The notes under the pieces were generated by a model that ran no database searches, had not been told where the DNA came from, and saw only the letters and a program-made list of their open reading frames with translations. DNA of 31,239 nt. Source: a virus. The translations under genes and the position numbers were made by a program. Where the stretch lies: IMG/VR virus record IMGVR_UViG_3300046818_000017, positions 1 through 31,239 of that record, one strand, 5' to 3'. Positions 1 through 7,848 of the stretch are shown in pieces. Position 1 is the first letter of the stretch. The number at the start of each line of letters is the position of its first letter.

Positions 1-1230
1 CGTTTTGACCGAGGGCACAGCGGTCTCTGTTGTCACCGGCACCTGACCGGGGGTTGCTACTGCGGTTGGCGGAGAGATGGTTTCTTCTTCAGCAAAGGGA
101 TTGAACATATTGAACCATTCACCCCAACTGTTATCAGGGACGGCAAGGCTTCGTCCCGTCATTTCTTTGTAGAGTGGTTCCAGATTGTTCTTGCCGAACT
201 TGGCTTTGTCTGCACTTGGGAGTGTCATGCCCATGCGCACGGCGGCATCCCACTGTTTTTTGAGTGGTGCATTCTCGGCTTTGCTGGTCGCGGCATCAAC
301 GTTGAGTTTGGCTTGTTGCACCCGTAAATCCAGCAGCTCCTGTTTCTTAGCCGCAGCTTCCGGCGAGCCGCCACGGGCGCGGATGGCGCGTTCTCGTTGT
401 TCAAAGTTACGGTTCTGTCGTGCAAGAGTAGATTCGTACTGTCGCTCTTTTTGCTCTGCGCCCAGTACTTTGAACTCGTAGTTTGAGCCGAACTCCTCGC
501 CCTTACGTTTCTCAGTCGCCTGACGGTAGCTTTCTGTGGCGGCTTGTCCTCGCTCTCGTTGCCCGTAGTTGAGCTGAGACATCTCGCGGTCAAAGGCTTT
601 CTGTTGTTCGTCCAGTTTGTTGCGGGCTTCTTGGAGTTCCAACCCCTTCTTTCTCAGGTCAATGTTTTCCTTGCCCTGCTCGGCACGCAGGGTCTCGCCT
701 GGACTCGCAATGATTTTGCGTTTGGCCCGCTCGCCTTGCACCAACTCTTCATGGGGAATGTCGCCGAGAATGTCAGCCTCCCGCTTTGCCGCTCCGGTCT
801 TGGCGGTGTTCAGTGCCGCTGCCGTCTGGTCGCGGGTGATACCGCTTCCTACCTTCAACGCCTCAAGCACCTGTTTGATGTACTCGTTTTGGAGTTGTTG
901 CTTTTGCTGTTGGACTATTGCTGGGGTCATCTGCCGAGCGGTGAGAAGCGCAACAATCGGATTGATGACGTTGGCAAACTTGTTCTGGCTCGGCTGGTTC
1001 AAGCGTTGGTAGAGCATCATCTGAATGGCGCGGGGATCGACCGCGCCCATCCCCATTCCTGGTTGTTGTGGTTGCATCCCTCCCCTACCTCCACCAAGAA
1101 GTGCAGCTAAGAGGTTGCCAATGTTACCGGGGGCTTGTGGTGCTTGCGGCATTCCCATACCGGCATTCATCGGCATTCCACCAAGTGTATCGAGTAACGA
1201 AAGTCCCGATTGGTCGATTACGTCTGCCAT
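1..1230 (-). CDS. Probable internal virion protein, coiled-coil (3' end cut off)
   Basis: The minus-strand frame is open from an ATG at 1230 to the window edge, giving at least 410 residues, and the C-terminus is missing. The ATG is preceded by AGGAGGGAGTG, a strong ribosome binding site, 9 bases after the stop of the upstream gene. The N-terminal ~60 residues are Gly/Met/Pro/Gln-rich. From about residue 100 to 330 the protein is rich in Gln, Glu, Lys, Arg and Ala with heptad-like spacing, which suggests a long coiled coil. A Pro/Thr/Val-rich tail follows. I do not recognise a family. Position at the distal end of the virion block, after other Gln/Gly-rich proteins, fits an ejected or internal virion protein, which is an inference. 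Every plus-strand ORF over it is a shadow. Confidence 0.75.
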   Translation of the reverse strand, partial: MADVIDQSGLSLLDTLGGMPMNAGMGMPQAPQAPGNIGNLLAALLGGGRGGMQPQQPGMGMGAVDPRAIQMMLYQRLNQPSQNKFANVINPIVALLTARQMTPAIVQQQKQQLQNEYIKQVLEALKVGSGITRDQTAAALNTAKTGAAKREADILGDIPHEELVQGERAKRKIIASPGETLRAEQGKENIDLRKKGLELQEARNKLDEQQKAFDREMSQLNYGQRERGQAATESYRQATEKRKGEEFGSNYEFKVLGAEQKERQYESTLARQNRNFEQRERAIRARGGSPEAAAKKQELLDLRVQQAKLNVDAATSKAENAPLKKQWDAAVRMGMTLPSADKAKFGKNNLEPLYKEMTGRSLAVPDNSWGEWFNMFNPFAEEETISPPTAVATPGQVPVTTETAVPSVKT

Positions 1231-1239
1231 CACTCCCTC

Positions 1240-1638
1240 CTATTTACTCAAGAGTGCTCCCATCAGCACTTGCATAAGCGGATCATTTTGTGTTCCCGGT
1301 ACTCCCCATTGCGTTGAGCTGTCACCTGGCGGAACGAATTGTTCGCCCAACCAATGCCCTCCCTGAAAAACCCCGCCGTCCGGTCGTGGCACTCCGTTGT
1401 ATTGCGACTCAATCGAAAAAGTCGGATGGTTCGGTTTTTTGAACTGGTCGGTTGCGTGCGCATCAGCTCCAAACCCGCCGCCACTCTTCCAGAGCCCGCG
1501 CAAGTCGTAGTCGTACAGATCCATGAGAACGTCCCGACCCATTTGACGACTCAAGTCTCTTGCCCACGCTTGAAACTTCAGTTCTTCTGGTTCGGAGAGT
1601 GGAGTGTTAAAATTACCGAGGAAAAAGTCTTCATCCAT
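1240..1638 (-). CDS. Conserved phage virion-associated protein with DLYDYDLRG motif
   Basis: This is a 132-residue protein. I chose the start MDEDFF because GGAGGAGAAT lies directly before it; a longer reading from 1686 would run into the upstream gene and lacks such a site. The protein has FNTPL near the N-terminus, then FQAWA, GRDVL, DLYDYDLRG and KKPNHPTFS. I recall this motif string from uncharacterised proteins in many podovirus-like genomes; no function is established to my knowledge. It lies between two Gln/Gly-rich probable internal virion genes, so a virion role is inferred from context. No signal peptide or membrane segment is visible. Confidence 0.8.
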   Translation of the reverse strand: MDEDFFLGNFNTPLSEPEELKFQAWARDLSRQMGRDVLMDLYDYDLRGLWKSGGGFGADAHATDQFKKPNHPTFSIESQYNGVPRPDGGVFQGGHWLGEQFVPPGDSSTQWGVPGTQNDPLMQVLMGALLSK

Positions 1639-1648
1639 ATTCTCCTCC

Positions 1649-3310
1649 CTAGTAGCCGAATCCCGAGGCCGCTTGACCTGCTGCACCCATCGCTGCCGCT
1701 AATAAATCCCACCCCTGGCCGCCACTCGTCTTGGCGCTGCCCGTGCTCTTGGTTGTCCCACCGCCTAAGCCTGCCAATCCTAACAACGCCGCCACCTCGG
1801 GTGGCAATCCAAGGCCCCGTAAATAGTCCTGGTAGGCCATTCCCAAGGCGTTCTGCCGGTTGGCCGCATCTAAGCTGGAGAGTGCCCCGCCCGTGCCGAG
1901 ATAGCGATTCATGGCGTTTTCTGAGACGTTCCCTTGGGTCTGGAGAAGAGGTGTGGCAAACCCGAGGTCTCGGTTAATGTCGGTCGCTCGACGGTTCTGT
2001 TCGCTGCCAAGGAGCTGTGCGCCGTAGCCCAGTCCTCTCTGCAGGTCCAATCCTTGGCGGTTCTGTTGTGCTCCTAAGAGTTGCGAGCCGGTGCCAAGCA
2101 GGCGTTGCAGGTCCAACCCCTGGCGGGCTTGTTCCCCGCCCAGGAGTTGGCTGCCGGTGCCAAGGAGTCGCTGCAAGTCGAGTCCCTGACGCGCTTGTTC
2201 CGCTCCTAACCCTTGCCCGGTCAGGGCAGGAAAGAGGCTTGCCCCGATTCCCATTCTCTGGTTGGCGAGTCCACCGCCTGCACCTGCCAGTTGGCCGAGA
2301 ATACCGGCGGCATTCCCTGCCTGTCCTTGCATACTGGCCAGGAAGTTTAATCTGGCGTCGTTCTCCGCTCGTGCTAATCCTTCAGCCAGATCACTACTGG
2401 CAAGAGCGCCGCCCATGTTCTGTGACTCCAAGCTGCCCGCTCTGGAGAGGGCTAAGTTGGCGTTGAGTGCTTGCTGCATCGCCGGTGGGATCTCGCCCCG
2501 TGCGAGGCTCGCAAGGAAAGGATTCTGGGCTTGGGTCCCTAACATCTGCTCGAACTGGCTTGCGCCCGGCGTGAGTCCCTGCGGGCCTCTGGCCGCGTAC
2601 CCCCCTAACAGTTGTTCAAGCCCGCTCACCGGCAGCGGTCCCTGCTGCATCTGCCGCAGCAAGAGCTGTTCGGCTGGACTTGGCGCGGTCGGTCCTTGTG
2701 CCATCCGACCGGCAAGCAATTGCTCAACTCCGCTGGGTGCGGTTGGTCCCTGTCCAAGCTGACCGGCAAGGTATTGCTCTAACTGGCTGGCACCGGTGGG
2801 TTGGAAGTTCTGCAAGCGGTTCTGCATGTAGTTCTCAGCATAGGTAGGAGGAGAAGCAAATCCTCCTGGTCCCATCCCGAGGAACCGATCTTGCAGACTC
2901 TGGGTGGCGAGTCCTTGCCCCGGCATGTACTCCGCGAGGCGGTCGTTTTGGCCTACTGGAGTACTACTCGTGACACCCGAAGTACCACCGGTCTGTGGCG
3001 TTGTTCCTTGGGTGGGTGCCATCGACCGGCCTGCTGTGGCGTTTGCTGCTGGTAGGGTTTGTTGAGAGGCTGGAGCTTGCTGTTGCATGGCCGGTGCGGC
3101 TTGCACTGCTTGCTGCATGTAGCCGAGCGCTCCCTGGAACGCGGAGTCGCTAATCCCTTTCGGTGTCACCTTCTGCAGATCGGCCAAGGTGAATTGCGCG
3201 GGCAGCTTCTTCATCAGCTTATCCACGTCCTTCTTGGCCCGCGTGTCATGGCCCAATATGTCACGATAGATGTATTCCAAATCGGCTCTGGTAAACTTTT
3301 CTTCTGCCAT
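1649..3310 (-). CDS. Repeat-containing probable internal virion protein
   Basis: This protein has 553 residues from MAEEKF, preceded by AGGAGAATTT; an upstream ATG at 3346 lies inside the previous gene and has no better site. Residues 1-60 form a charged, helical domain (TRADLEYIYRDI). A Gln/Ala/Thr/Pro-rich linker follows. Next come about four copies of a ~21-residue QLL/GQGPTAPS-type repeat (roughly residues 175-260), then Ala/Gly-rich helices. Four 22-residue repeats built on RQGLDLQRLLGTGSQLLG lie at about residues 371-458, and a Gly-rich tail ends the protein. The composition resembles internal or ejection proteins of short-tailed phages rather than enzymes. I do not recognise a named family. 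Neighbours on both sides are similarly low-complexity, so they may form one internal complex (inference). Confidence 0.8.
   Translation of the reverse strand: MAEEKFTRADLEYIYRDILGHDTRAKKDVDKLMKKLPAQFTLADLQKVTPKGISDSAFQGALGYMQQAVQAAPAMQQQAPASQQTLPAANATAGRSMAPTQGTTPQTGGTSGVTSSTPVGQNDRLAEYMPGQGLATQSLQDRFLGMGPGGFASPPTYAENYMQNRLQNFQPTGASQLEQYLAGQLGQGPTAPSGVEQLLAGRMAQGPTAPSPAEQLLLRQMQQGPLPVSGLEQLLGGYAARGPQGLTPGASQFEQMLGTQAQNPFLASLARGEIPPAMQQALNANLALSRAGSLESQNMGGALASSDLAEGLARAENDARLNFLASMQGQAGNAAGILGQLAGAGGGLANQRMGIGASLFPALTGQGLGAEQARQGLDLQRLLGTGSQLLGGEQARQGLDLQRLLGTGSQLLGAQQNRQGLDLQRGLGYGAQLLGSEQNRRATDINRDLGFATPLLQTQGNVSENAMNRYLGTGGALSSLDAANRQNALGMAYQDYLRGLGLPPEVAALLGLAGLGGGTTKSTGSAKTSGGQGWDLLAAAMGAAGQAASGFGY
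1937..2200 (-). repeat. Four tandem 66-bp in-frame repeats
   Basis: Inside the gene above, four consecutive 66-base units encode 22-residue repeats. The first two units are almost identical in protein sequence (EQARQGLDLQRLLGTGSQLL), the third is close and the fourth is divergent. A still weaker unit may precede them. Divergence increases toward the C-terminus, which suggests recent duplication of the N-terminal pair. Confidence 0.85.
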
Positions 3311-3318
3311 AAATTCTC

Positions 3319-4209
3319 CTAGAAGCGCGGGATGCCACGCAGCCAATCAAGAACGCCACCCGTACCATACGGATTGCCGCCGCTCATCGACTGTCCAATG
3401 CCACCGCCCACGAGTCCCCCTCCTGGGGGGATAATCCCGGTGTTGCCAATCGTTGGCGTGATGTTGACAGGACTCATCGACCGCCCCGCAGTGGCGTATC
3501 CGGGAGGTGGCCGCTGTCCGGTGGGAGCGGCTGCGGGGATCGATCCAAAGAGGCTGGGGCTGCTTCCTCCATACGGCTGCGACAGGTTTGAAACCGTGTA
3601 GCCTGCCGTATTCTCTTGGGGAACCGGAATCCCTCTGAATCCGCTACGTGCTGGTTTCCCACGTACGCCTGCTGCGAGTGGTGCCTGCGTCCACGGAGTG
3701 AAGGTCTGGGTGCCGCTCGCTATACGGTTCATGTTCTGCCAGTAGCTCGGGTCTTGTGAGTAGCCGCCCTCCTGGGTGCTGAGCCCGCCCGGTCCACTCG
3801 CCGCCCATAATGCCGGATCGACCCCGATAGGTTGAGGACCAGTGTAGGACGGAGCTGGAGGTGCGGCTGCTTGCAGCATGGCGGTCGTGAAGTTGGGTGC
3901 TGGTGCCTGTTGCTGCTGATACCCGCCATAATTCGGGGGGAACGCGCCGCCGTAGGTGTTCATGTTACTGGTCTGACCGGGTTGTTGGAGACCACCAAAC
4001 AGTTGGCTGAAGAAGTCCGGTGAGAGTGGCGGACCCCCCCCAAGCTGGCTGCCGAATCCATAGGGATTCATCCCGCCCATGCCGTACATCAGCTCACCAA
4101 GAGAACCGGGGTTCATGCCACCGAATTGCCCACCATATGAGGTCTGTTGTGGTTGCTGCTGCTGGTTGCCCATCATGTTCATGAGTAGCATCAATAGTGT
4201 CGGGTCCAT
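3319..4209 (-). CDS. Gly/Gln/Pro-rich low-complexity virion protein
   Basis: This 296-residue protein starts 5 bases after a GGAGG site. It opens with a Met/Leu-rich helix (LLMLLMNMMG), then has long Gly-, Gln-, Pro-, Tyr- and Met-rich stretches with several GGM and YGG patches, and little predicted regular structure. The C-terminus is Gly-rich and ends in WLRGIPRF. No catalytic motif, signal peptide or membrane helix is apparent. It begins 1 base after the stop of the previous gene, so the two are probably co-translated. The motif ATAGRSM recurs in the 553-residue neighbour, so the two may share a linear motif or partner. I cannot assign a function; an internal virion or tail-associated role is inferred from position. 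Confidence 0.75.
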   Translation of the reverse strand: MDPTLLMLLMNMMGNQQQQPQQTSYGGQFGGMNPGSLGELMYGMGGMNPYGFGSQLGGGPPLSPDFFSQLFGGLQQPGQTSNMNTYGGAFPPNYGGYQQQQAPAPNFTTAMLQAAAPPAPSYTGPQPIGVDPALWAASGPGGLSTQEGGYSQDPSYWQNMNRIASGTQTFTPWTQAPLAAGVRGKPARSGFRGIPVPQENTAGYTVSNLSQPYGGSSPSLFGSIPAAAPTGQRPPPGYATAGRSMSPVNITPTIGNTGIIPPGGGLVGGGIGQSMSGGNPYGTGGVLDWLRGIPRF

Positions 4210-4210
4210 G

Positions 4211-4510
4211 TTATCCTCCCTTCTTCTGCTGCCGGAGTGCAGGATTCAACAGGATCGGATTCACCCCAGGAAACTCCTGCTGCGGCGTTCCCGTTCCTGG
4301 CAATGCTCGCGCCTGTTCTGGGGTGACACCGGGTGCCGTGAACTGTGGATTCTCACCTATCCTAAACTGGCCAAAGGTCGGGTTGCCCAGGCTCTGCAAG
4401 CGCGTCAATAGGTAGTTGCTCAGCCACTGCTGGATTGCCAGTGCTTCTGGCGTTAGCGTCTGTACGGTCTTCTGTTTCTGCTTCTGCTTCGGATTGCTGA
4501 ACAGTCCCAT
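4211..4510 (-). CDS. Small probable virion protein, N-terminus overlaps upstream gene
   Basis: A 99-residue protein beginning MGLFSNPKQKQKQK, preceded by GAGGTGAGAG as a ribosome binding site. It has a Lys/Gln-rich N-terminus, an amphipathic helix (ALAIQQWLSNYLLTRL) and a Pro-rich C-terminal half. I do not recognise a family. The first 149 bases are also covered by the 3' end of the upstream gene in another frame, an unusually long overlap for this genome. The helix and good start signal argue that this frame is real. Position suggests a small internal virion or tail component. Confidence 0.7.
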   Translation of the reverse strand: MGLFSNPKQKQKQKTVQTLTPEALAIQQWLSNYLLTRLQSLGNPTFGQFRIGENPQFTAPGVTPEQARALPGTGTPQQEFPGVNPILLNPALRQQKKGG

Positions 4511-4895
4511 CTCTCACCTCGCTATTCATTGAAGGTTCGGCGTTGTTCTCAAACGTCAATATTACCCCATCACTAAAAGTTCCGTCTTCGTGTTTCACCA
4601 GCTTGCGCCAGATCCCGTCATTGTTCCAACTGCTCATCAGGAAGATCGCCAGCGTGGTCTCGTCATCGTCTCGCACCACGGTGCGAAAGAGCGGGAACGT
4701 CCCCGATGCGGAGATGATGTCGTGAAACATCTGTCGCACTCTGCGGGCTTCCGCACTGGTGATGGCCCGGTTCGCTCTGACCGTCGTGTGACCACCATCT
4801 TGGATGGTGAACTGCACCACGTCCCCATCCTCCGCTCGCCCGGCAATCACAAGGGGTGAGTGTTCGCTGAGATTGGATAAGATTCTGAATTGCAT
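4362..4895 (-). CDS. Uncharacterised virion-region protein with long 3' overlap
   Basis: I start this 177-residue protein at MQFRIL, preceded by AGGAGACAGT; a longer reading from 4931 runs into the nozzle gene. Residues 1-125 look like a compact alpha/beta fold with alternating strands (VVQFTI, LAIFLM, VILTF) and a helix around SAEARRVRQMFHDI. The last ~50 residues turn Glu/Ala/Asp-rich and lie over the start of the next gene in another frame, so they may be a disordered tail. Function is unknown. Position directly after the nozzle gene suggests a tail or neck accessory protein (inference). Confidence 0.7.
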   Translation of the reverse strand: MQFRILSNLSEHSPLVIAGRAEDGDVVQFTIQDGGHTTVRANRAITSAEARRVRQMFHDIISASGTFPLFRTVVRDDDETTLAIFLMSSWNNDGIWRKLVKHEDGTFSDGVILTFENNAEPSMNSEVRDGTVQQSEAEAETEDRTDANARSTGNPAVAEQLPIDALAEPGQPDLWPV

Positions 4896-4903
4896 ACTGT
4901 CTC

Positions 4904-6433
4904 CTAGAACGTATCCCCAACCCGTTCCCATTCCACTGCCAAGGGCCCCTCGATCATCAAGGGAAACTCACCGGTTCTCTGACCGAAGGTGAAACGGATA
5001 TGGGAGAACGTGACAATAAAGTTATACATGGCAATGCCCTGCGCATTGGCCGTCACGGCAATGCTACCGATAAAACTCACACCCTTATCAATCGACACTG
5101 CGACGTTGACCTTGGTCAGTGGATGGGTGCGGAAGATAAGTGAGAGCAGTTCGTTCTTGGCGTTCATGTCAGGGATGTCTTGGCTGTTGAGAGCAAAGAA
5201 ATCTTGGGTCGTGAATCCGGTGTCTGCGACCGGCACCGTCTCGGTATCTTGATACGACTTCTCTAAGTACACGCGGTCAACATTATCGGCTGCCACCAGA
5301 TATTCCATTGAGTCATCGTATTGACGAGCGTTAAAGAAGGCCGGGGCCAAGGTCTGGGTAATCTTGCCCAGTGCGGTCCGGCCTGAATAAATATCCGTGA
5401 ACCAGCGGTCAGCCTTCAAGTCGTAAATGAACATCAGCGCCTGACTCGCGCCCTCATCCACGCCCGAGGCCATCAGCAAGTAATACTCACCACGGGCCGG
5501 GAGCACCAACCCCTGAATGGTCATCATACGGTAGGGGTCCAAATAGGGTTTCAGCGATTTCACAATCGGATCGCCAATGGCTTTGAAACTGCTCCGATCC
5601 CAGGCATAGACGTTATCAGGTCCTAAGAAGAAGGCGATGTGATTCCACACTTGCCAACTCCTAGGGGCTGCCACCGTCACTCCCTCAGAATGCCGTCCCA
5701 ACTCAAACACTGGAAACAAACTTCCCGTGGGTAAGAGTTCGATGAATTCTCCCACCACGCTAATCACCGCAATCTCATCGAAGTTATAGAGCCCGGTAAT
5801 CCCGCCGCTACTGGTGTTACTCCCCACCTCCAGAAAGCCACTGCCCAAGCCGGTCCAATCTAAGAAGTTGCCATTGGCGCACCAGCGGATGCGGGCGGTG
5901 TTACTACTGCCGGTCTCATAGGTGTTGGCAATGACAATGCGTTTGTTGAAGGCAATCAGATGGCGCGCGCTGTAGTCCTGGGCAATCGGCGTGATCGTCG
6001 TGCCATCATACACCCGGACTCGGATCGGTGGGGTCGCTTCCGCCATCGTCCAGACAAACTTGTGCGCGCTGTTGGCCCAGGCAAACCGCGGGCGGAAGTT
6101 GCCGCCGCTGATGCTCGACACATTGACGTTGTAGCCGGTCTCTTTGGTGCTCCAGCCAGTAAACGTGTAGGTCGCCATGCGGTTATTGGTCAGTGCGACC
6201 AGCATATTCTCTTCATGGCCCGGCGGGGCAAAGAACATATGCACGAGGTTGCGGGTGACGTCGGTCCCGGTCGGCCCACCAATGCTGGTAATACTCAAGT
6301 CGCCACCGCGTTTGACGGTGTTATCGATCACCCGCATCCGCGTGATACTGGACAGCGTTTCTTGCGAGGTCTGGAAGCTGGAGCGGGTATCGAGTCCTTT
6401 CAGCGGGAGCGGAATGAGCCGGGTCTTACTCAT
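4904..6433 (-). CDS. Tail nozzle / packaged-DNA stabilisation protein
   Basis: A 509-residue protein beginning MSKTRLIPLPLKGLDT, with GGGAG six bases before the ATG and an 8-base overlap with the gene upstream. The body has many beta-strands with propeller-like spacing. Conserved-looking segments include FIELLPTGSLFP, SWQVWNHIAFFLG, NVYAWDRSSFKAIGDP and PARGEYYLL. This pattern matches the P22 gp10 / SU10-nozzle type of phage stabilisation protein, whose beta-propeller forms the lower neck of short tails and helps retain packaged DNA. Family assignment is from recognised pattern; the fold was not computed. Its presence without tube, sheath or tape-measure genes is the main reason for calling the phage short-tailed. 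The extreme C-terminus (PLAVEWERVGDTF) fits an edge strand. Confidence 0.75.
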   Translation of the reverse strand: MSKTRLIPLPLKGLDTRSSFQTSQETLSSITRMRVIDNTVKRGGDLSITSIGGPTGTDVTRNLVHMFFAPPGHEENMLVALTNNRMATYTFTGWSTKETGYNVNVSSISGGNFRPRFAWANSAHKFVWTMAEATPPIRVRVYDGTTITPIAQDYSARHLIAFNKRIVIANTYETGSSNTARIRWCANGNFLDWTGLGSGFLEVGSNTSSGGITGLYNFDEIAVISVVGEFIELLPTGSLFPVFELGRHSEGVTVAAPRSWQVWNHIAFFLGPDNVYAWDRSSFKAIGDPIVKSLKPYLDPYRMMTIQGLVLPARGEYYLLMASGVDEGASQALMFIYDLKADRWFTDIYSGRTALGKITQTLAPAFFNARQYDDSMEYLVAADNVDRVYLEKSYQDTETVPVADTGFTTQDFFALNSQDIPDMNAKNELLSLIFRTHPLTKVNVAVSIDKGVSFIGSIAVTANAQGIAMYNFIVTFSHIRFTFGQRTGEFPLMIEGPLAVEWERVGDTF

Positions 6434-7073
6434 AGCGGTCTCCCGTCACAATCAGTTGCAAGAAGTTCCCGGCTACGTATGGCGTGGCTCCCCCATTAAT
6501 AAGTTCGATTCTTCCACTGGAGGGAACCGTGACTTGTCCAGTCCAATTGACGGTGCTGGCATTACTGAAGCTGGTCTGAATGCGTGCGAAGATGAAGGCA
6601 ATGACATCCAACGGAATCAGCGTCACCATCTTTCCGCGGGTGACATCGGCAGCAAACACCTCACGGTTAAAGGCAATCAGCACCGTGGGTAAGGATCGCT
6701 GGGAATTGCTCACCGGGCCAAGCTGTGAGGTGCCGCTGATGGCTTGGGCAGCAAAGCTGGTGTCAGGATGCCGTGCCAGCATATCGACGTAGCCGCCCTC
6801 ACTGGAAAAATAAATCTTGTCGCCCATCAACGTTCGGGCGAGGGTGACAAAGGTGGTCGCGGTCGCCGTATCATTGGCTCCCAAGGGAATGGCAATCCGA
6901 CCCGGGGCGGTGAGACTGCTGTTGTTGTCGAACTCAAAGGTGTAGACAATGCCATCCACCGTCAAGGAAAACACATGACCGTCTGCCGGAGTGACCAATT
7001 GCAGGAGCACCTGCACCGGCATGGCGATGTGGTCGAGTGGTTTTAAGATGATCGGTTCAAGCTGTTGTGGCAC
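6426..7073 (-). CDS. Uncharacterised beta-rich virion protein
   Basis: A 215-residue protein that starts with GTG at 7073; AGGA lies 8 bases upstream and no in-frame ATG is better placed. It is beta-rich, with segments such as HVFSLTVDGIVYTFEF, KIYFSSEGGYVDML and GNFLQLIVTGDRYE, and has no signal peptide or membrane segment. It is translationally coupled to the nozzle gene by an 8-base overlap. I do not recognise a family. Location between adaptor-side genes and the nozzle suggests a neck or tail-interface protein. A receptor-binding or fibre-anchoring role is an alternative that the sequence does not decide. Confidence 0.75.
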   Translation of the reverse strand: MPQQLEPIILKPLDHIAMPVQVLLQLVTPADGHVFSLTVDGIVYTFEFDNNSSLTAPGRIAIPLGANDTATATTFVTLARTLMGDKIYFSSEGGYVDMLARHPDTSFAAQAISGTSQLGPVSNSQRSLPTVLIAFNREVFAADVTRGKMVTLIPLDVIAFIFARIQTSFSNASTVNWTGQVTVPSSGRIELINGGATPYVAGNFLQLIVTGDRYE

Positions 7074-7082
7074 GAGAGTGTC

Positions 7083-7307
7083 CTAGAATGCGGGGTCGTC
7101 GTCCACCGGTGGAGCGGCAGTGGTGCGGGTGGCCTCGAATGGATGGTGCGGGATTTTCCACCCGTCCGGCGGCGTGTCTGAGTCATCGTCTTCCCGGCAC
7201 TGCCAGCGTTGGAACCGGGCAACGTAGCGCAACTCACTCACGAGGAATCGTCGCCCGCATGTGCTGCAAAGAGCGCATGGACCGTAGGTGTATTTTCTTC
7301 TGTGCAT
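7083..7307 (-). CDS. Small zinc-ribbon-like protein
   Basis: A 74-residue protein with an excellent start: GGAGGT five bases before the ATG. The N-terminal half holds Cys residues in the arrangement C-ALC-STCG followed by RRFLVSELRY and a fourth/fifth knuckle at WQC. The pattern CxxCG, SEL, then C about 18 residues later resembles a small zinc-ribbon family often found among phage structural genes. The second CxxCG-like partner is reduced to a single Cys here, so metal binding by C12/C15/C18 plus the distal Cys is a guess. The C-terminal half is acidic, Pro-rich and probably disordered. Function in those phages is unknown to me. Confidence 0.7.
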   Translation of the reverse strand: MHRRKYTYGPCALCSTCGRRFLVSELRYVARFQRWQCREDDDSDTPPDGWKIPHHPFEATRTTAAPPVDDDPAF

Positions 7308-7310
7308 CTG

Positions 7311-7478
7311 TTACCTCCACCATCGCCACAGGACATAGAGCACGGCACAGACCACGACCAACTCCACCACATTGACCAGCGCCAACAGAATCCATTGGCG
7401 CATCCAGAACAACCAGACGCGCCAGCGGCGTGGTCTTACTTCTTCCCGTCCTTCAGTACCGTACGAATCTCGTAACAT
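7311..7478 (-). CDS. Small single-pass membrane protein
   Basis: A 55-residue ORF: a charged Arg/Glu-rich N-terminus, then WLFWMRQWILLALVNV continuing into VVVCAVLYVL, and a Trp/Arg-rich end (WRWWR). This gives one strong membrane helix with aromatic and basic flanks. The start at 7478 overlaps the upstream gene by 43 bases and has only a weak GGCGG-type site. The internal ATG at 7403 would give a 30-residue peptide made almost only of the helix. The stop lies 3 bases before the zinc-ribbon gene. With its membrane-bound neighbour it could be part of a lysis (holin/spanin-like) pair, but no endolysin is visible nearby. Confidence 0.6.
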   Translation of the reverse strand: MLRDSYGTEGREEVRPRRWRVWLFWMRQWILLALVNVVELVVVCAVLYVLWRWWR

Positions 7479-7753
7479 GAGTCTTGTAACCGCCTAACGG
7501 TCTTCTCAAAGTTCTCCGTCGAGACACGCTGTGCCTCTAAGAATTCCCCGCGCTGTTTCTCCAAGGCCGCCACATGCACCTCGCTTTGCTTGGTCAACAG
7601 CGCTGCCTGTTGTGCATCGCGCTCGGGCATGAACACGAACATCAGGTAGAGAATGAAGGCTCCACCGGTGATGTGGCCCGGTAACGTGGCTAACATCTGC
7701 ATCAGCATCTGCTTGGGATCGGTGACGGGTGCGGAAACGGTTGCTTCTGACAT
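7436..7753 (-). CDS. Membrane-anchored coiled-coil protein (possible lysis accessory)
   Basis: A 105-residue protein with GGAGG nine bases before the ATG. Residues 1-25 are polar, residues ~26-45 form one hydrophobic segment (TGGAFILYLMFVFM), and the rest is a charged helix with coiled-coil character (LTKQSEVHVAALEKQRGEF and beyond). This topology occurs in phage holin-like and inner-membrane spanin-like proteins, but also in unrelated membrane proteins, so the role is open. The ~95 bases between this gene and the adaptor gene carry three GAACCGA repeats and a short Asn/Glu/Pro-rich frame that I do not call. Confidence 0.7.
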   Translation of the reverse strand: MSEATVSAPVTDPKQMLMQMLATLPGHITGGAFILYLMFVFMPERDAQQAALLTKQSEVHVAALEKQRGEFLEAQRVSTENFEKTVRRLQDSCYEIRTVLKDGKK

Positions 7754-7848
7754 ACTCTTTTTCCTCCGCCCGCCATGTTGAACTCACAATCGGTTCGTTA
7801 CTAGTGTTCATCGGTTCATCCTTCGGTTCGTAGTGGTTCATATTTTCT

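Noticed and set aside
544-1110. Plus-strand ORF of 188 codons
   Set aside because: It lies exactly opposite the open minus-strand virion gene, lacks a ribosome site and is Leu-rich as expected of a complement frame.
1937-2200. CRISPR array
   Set aside because: The 66-bp repeats are in frame, contiguous and coding, with no unique spacers.
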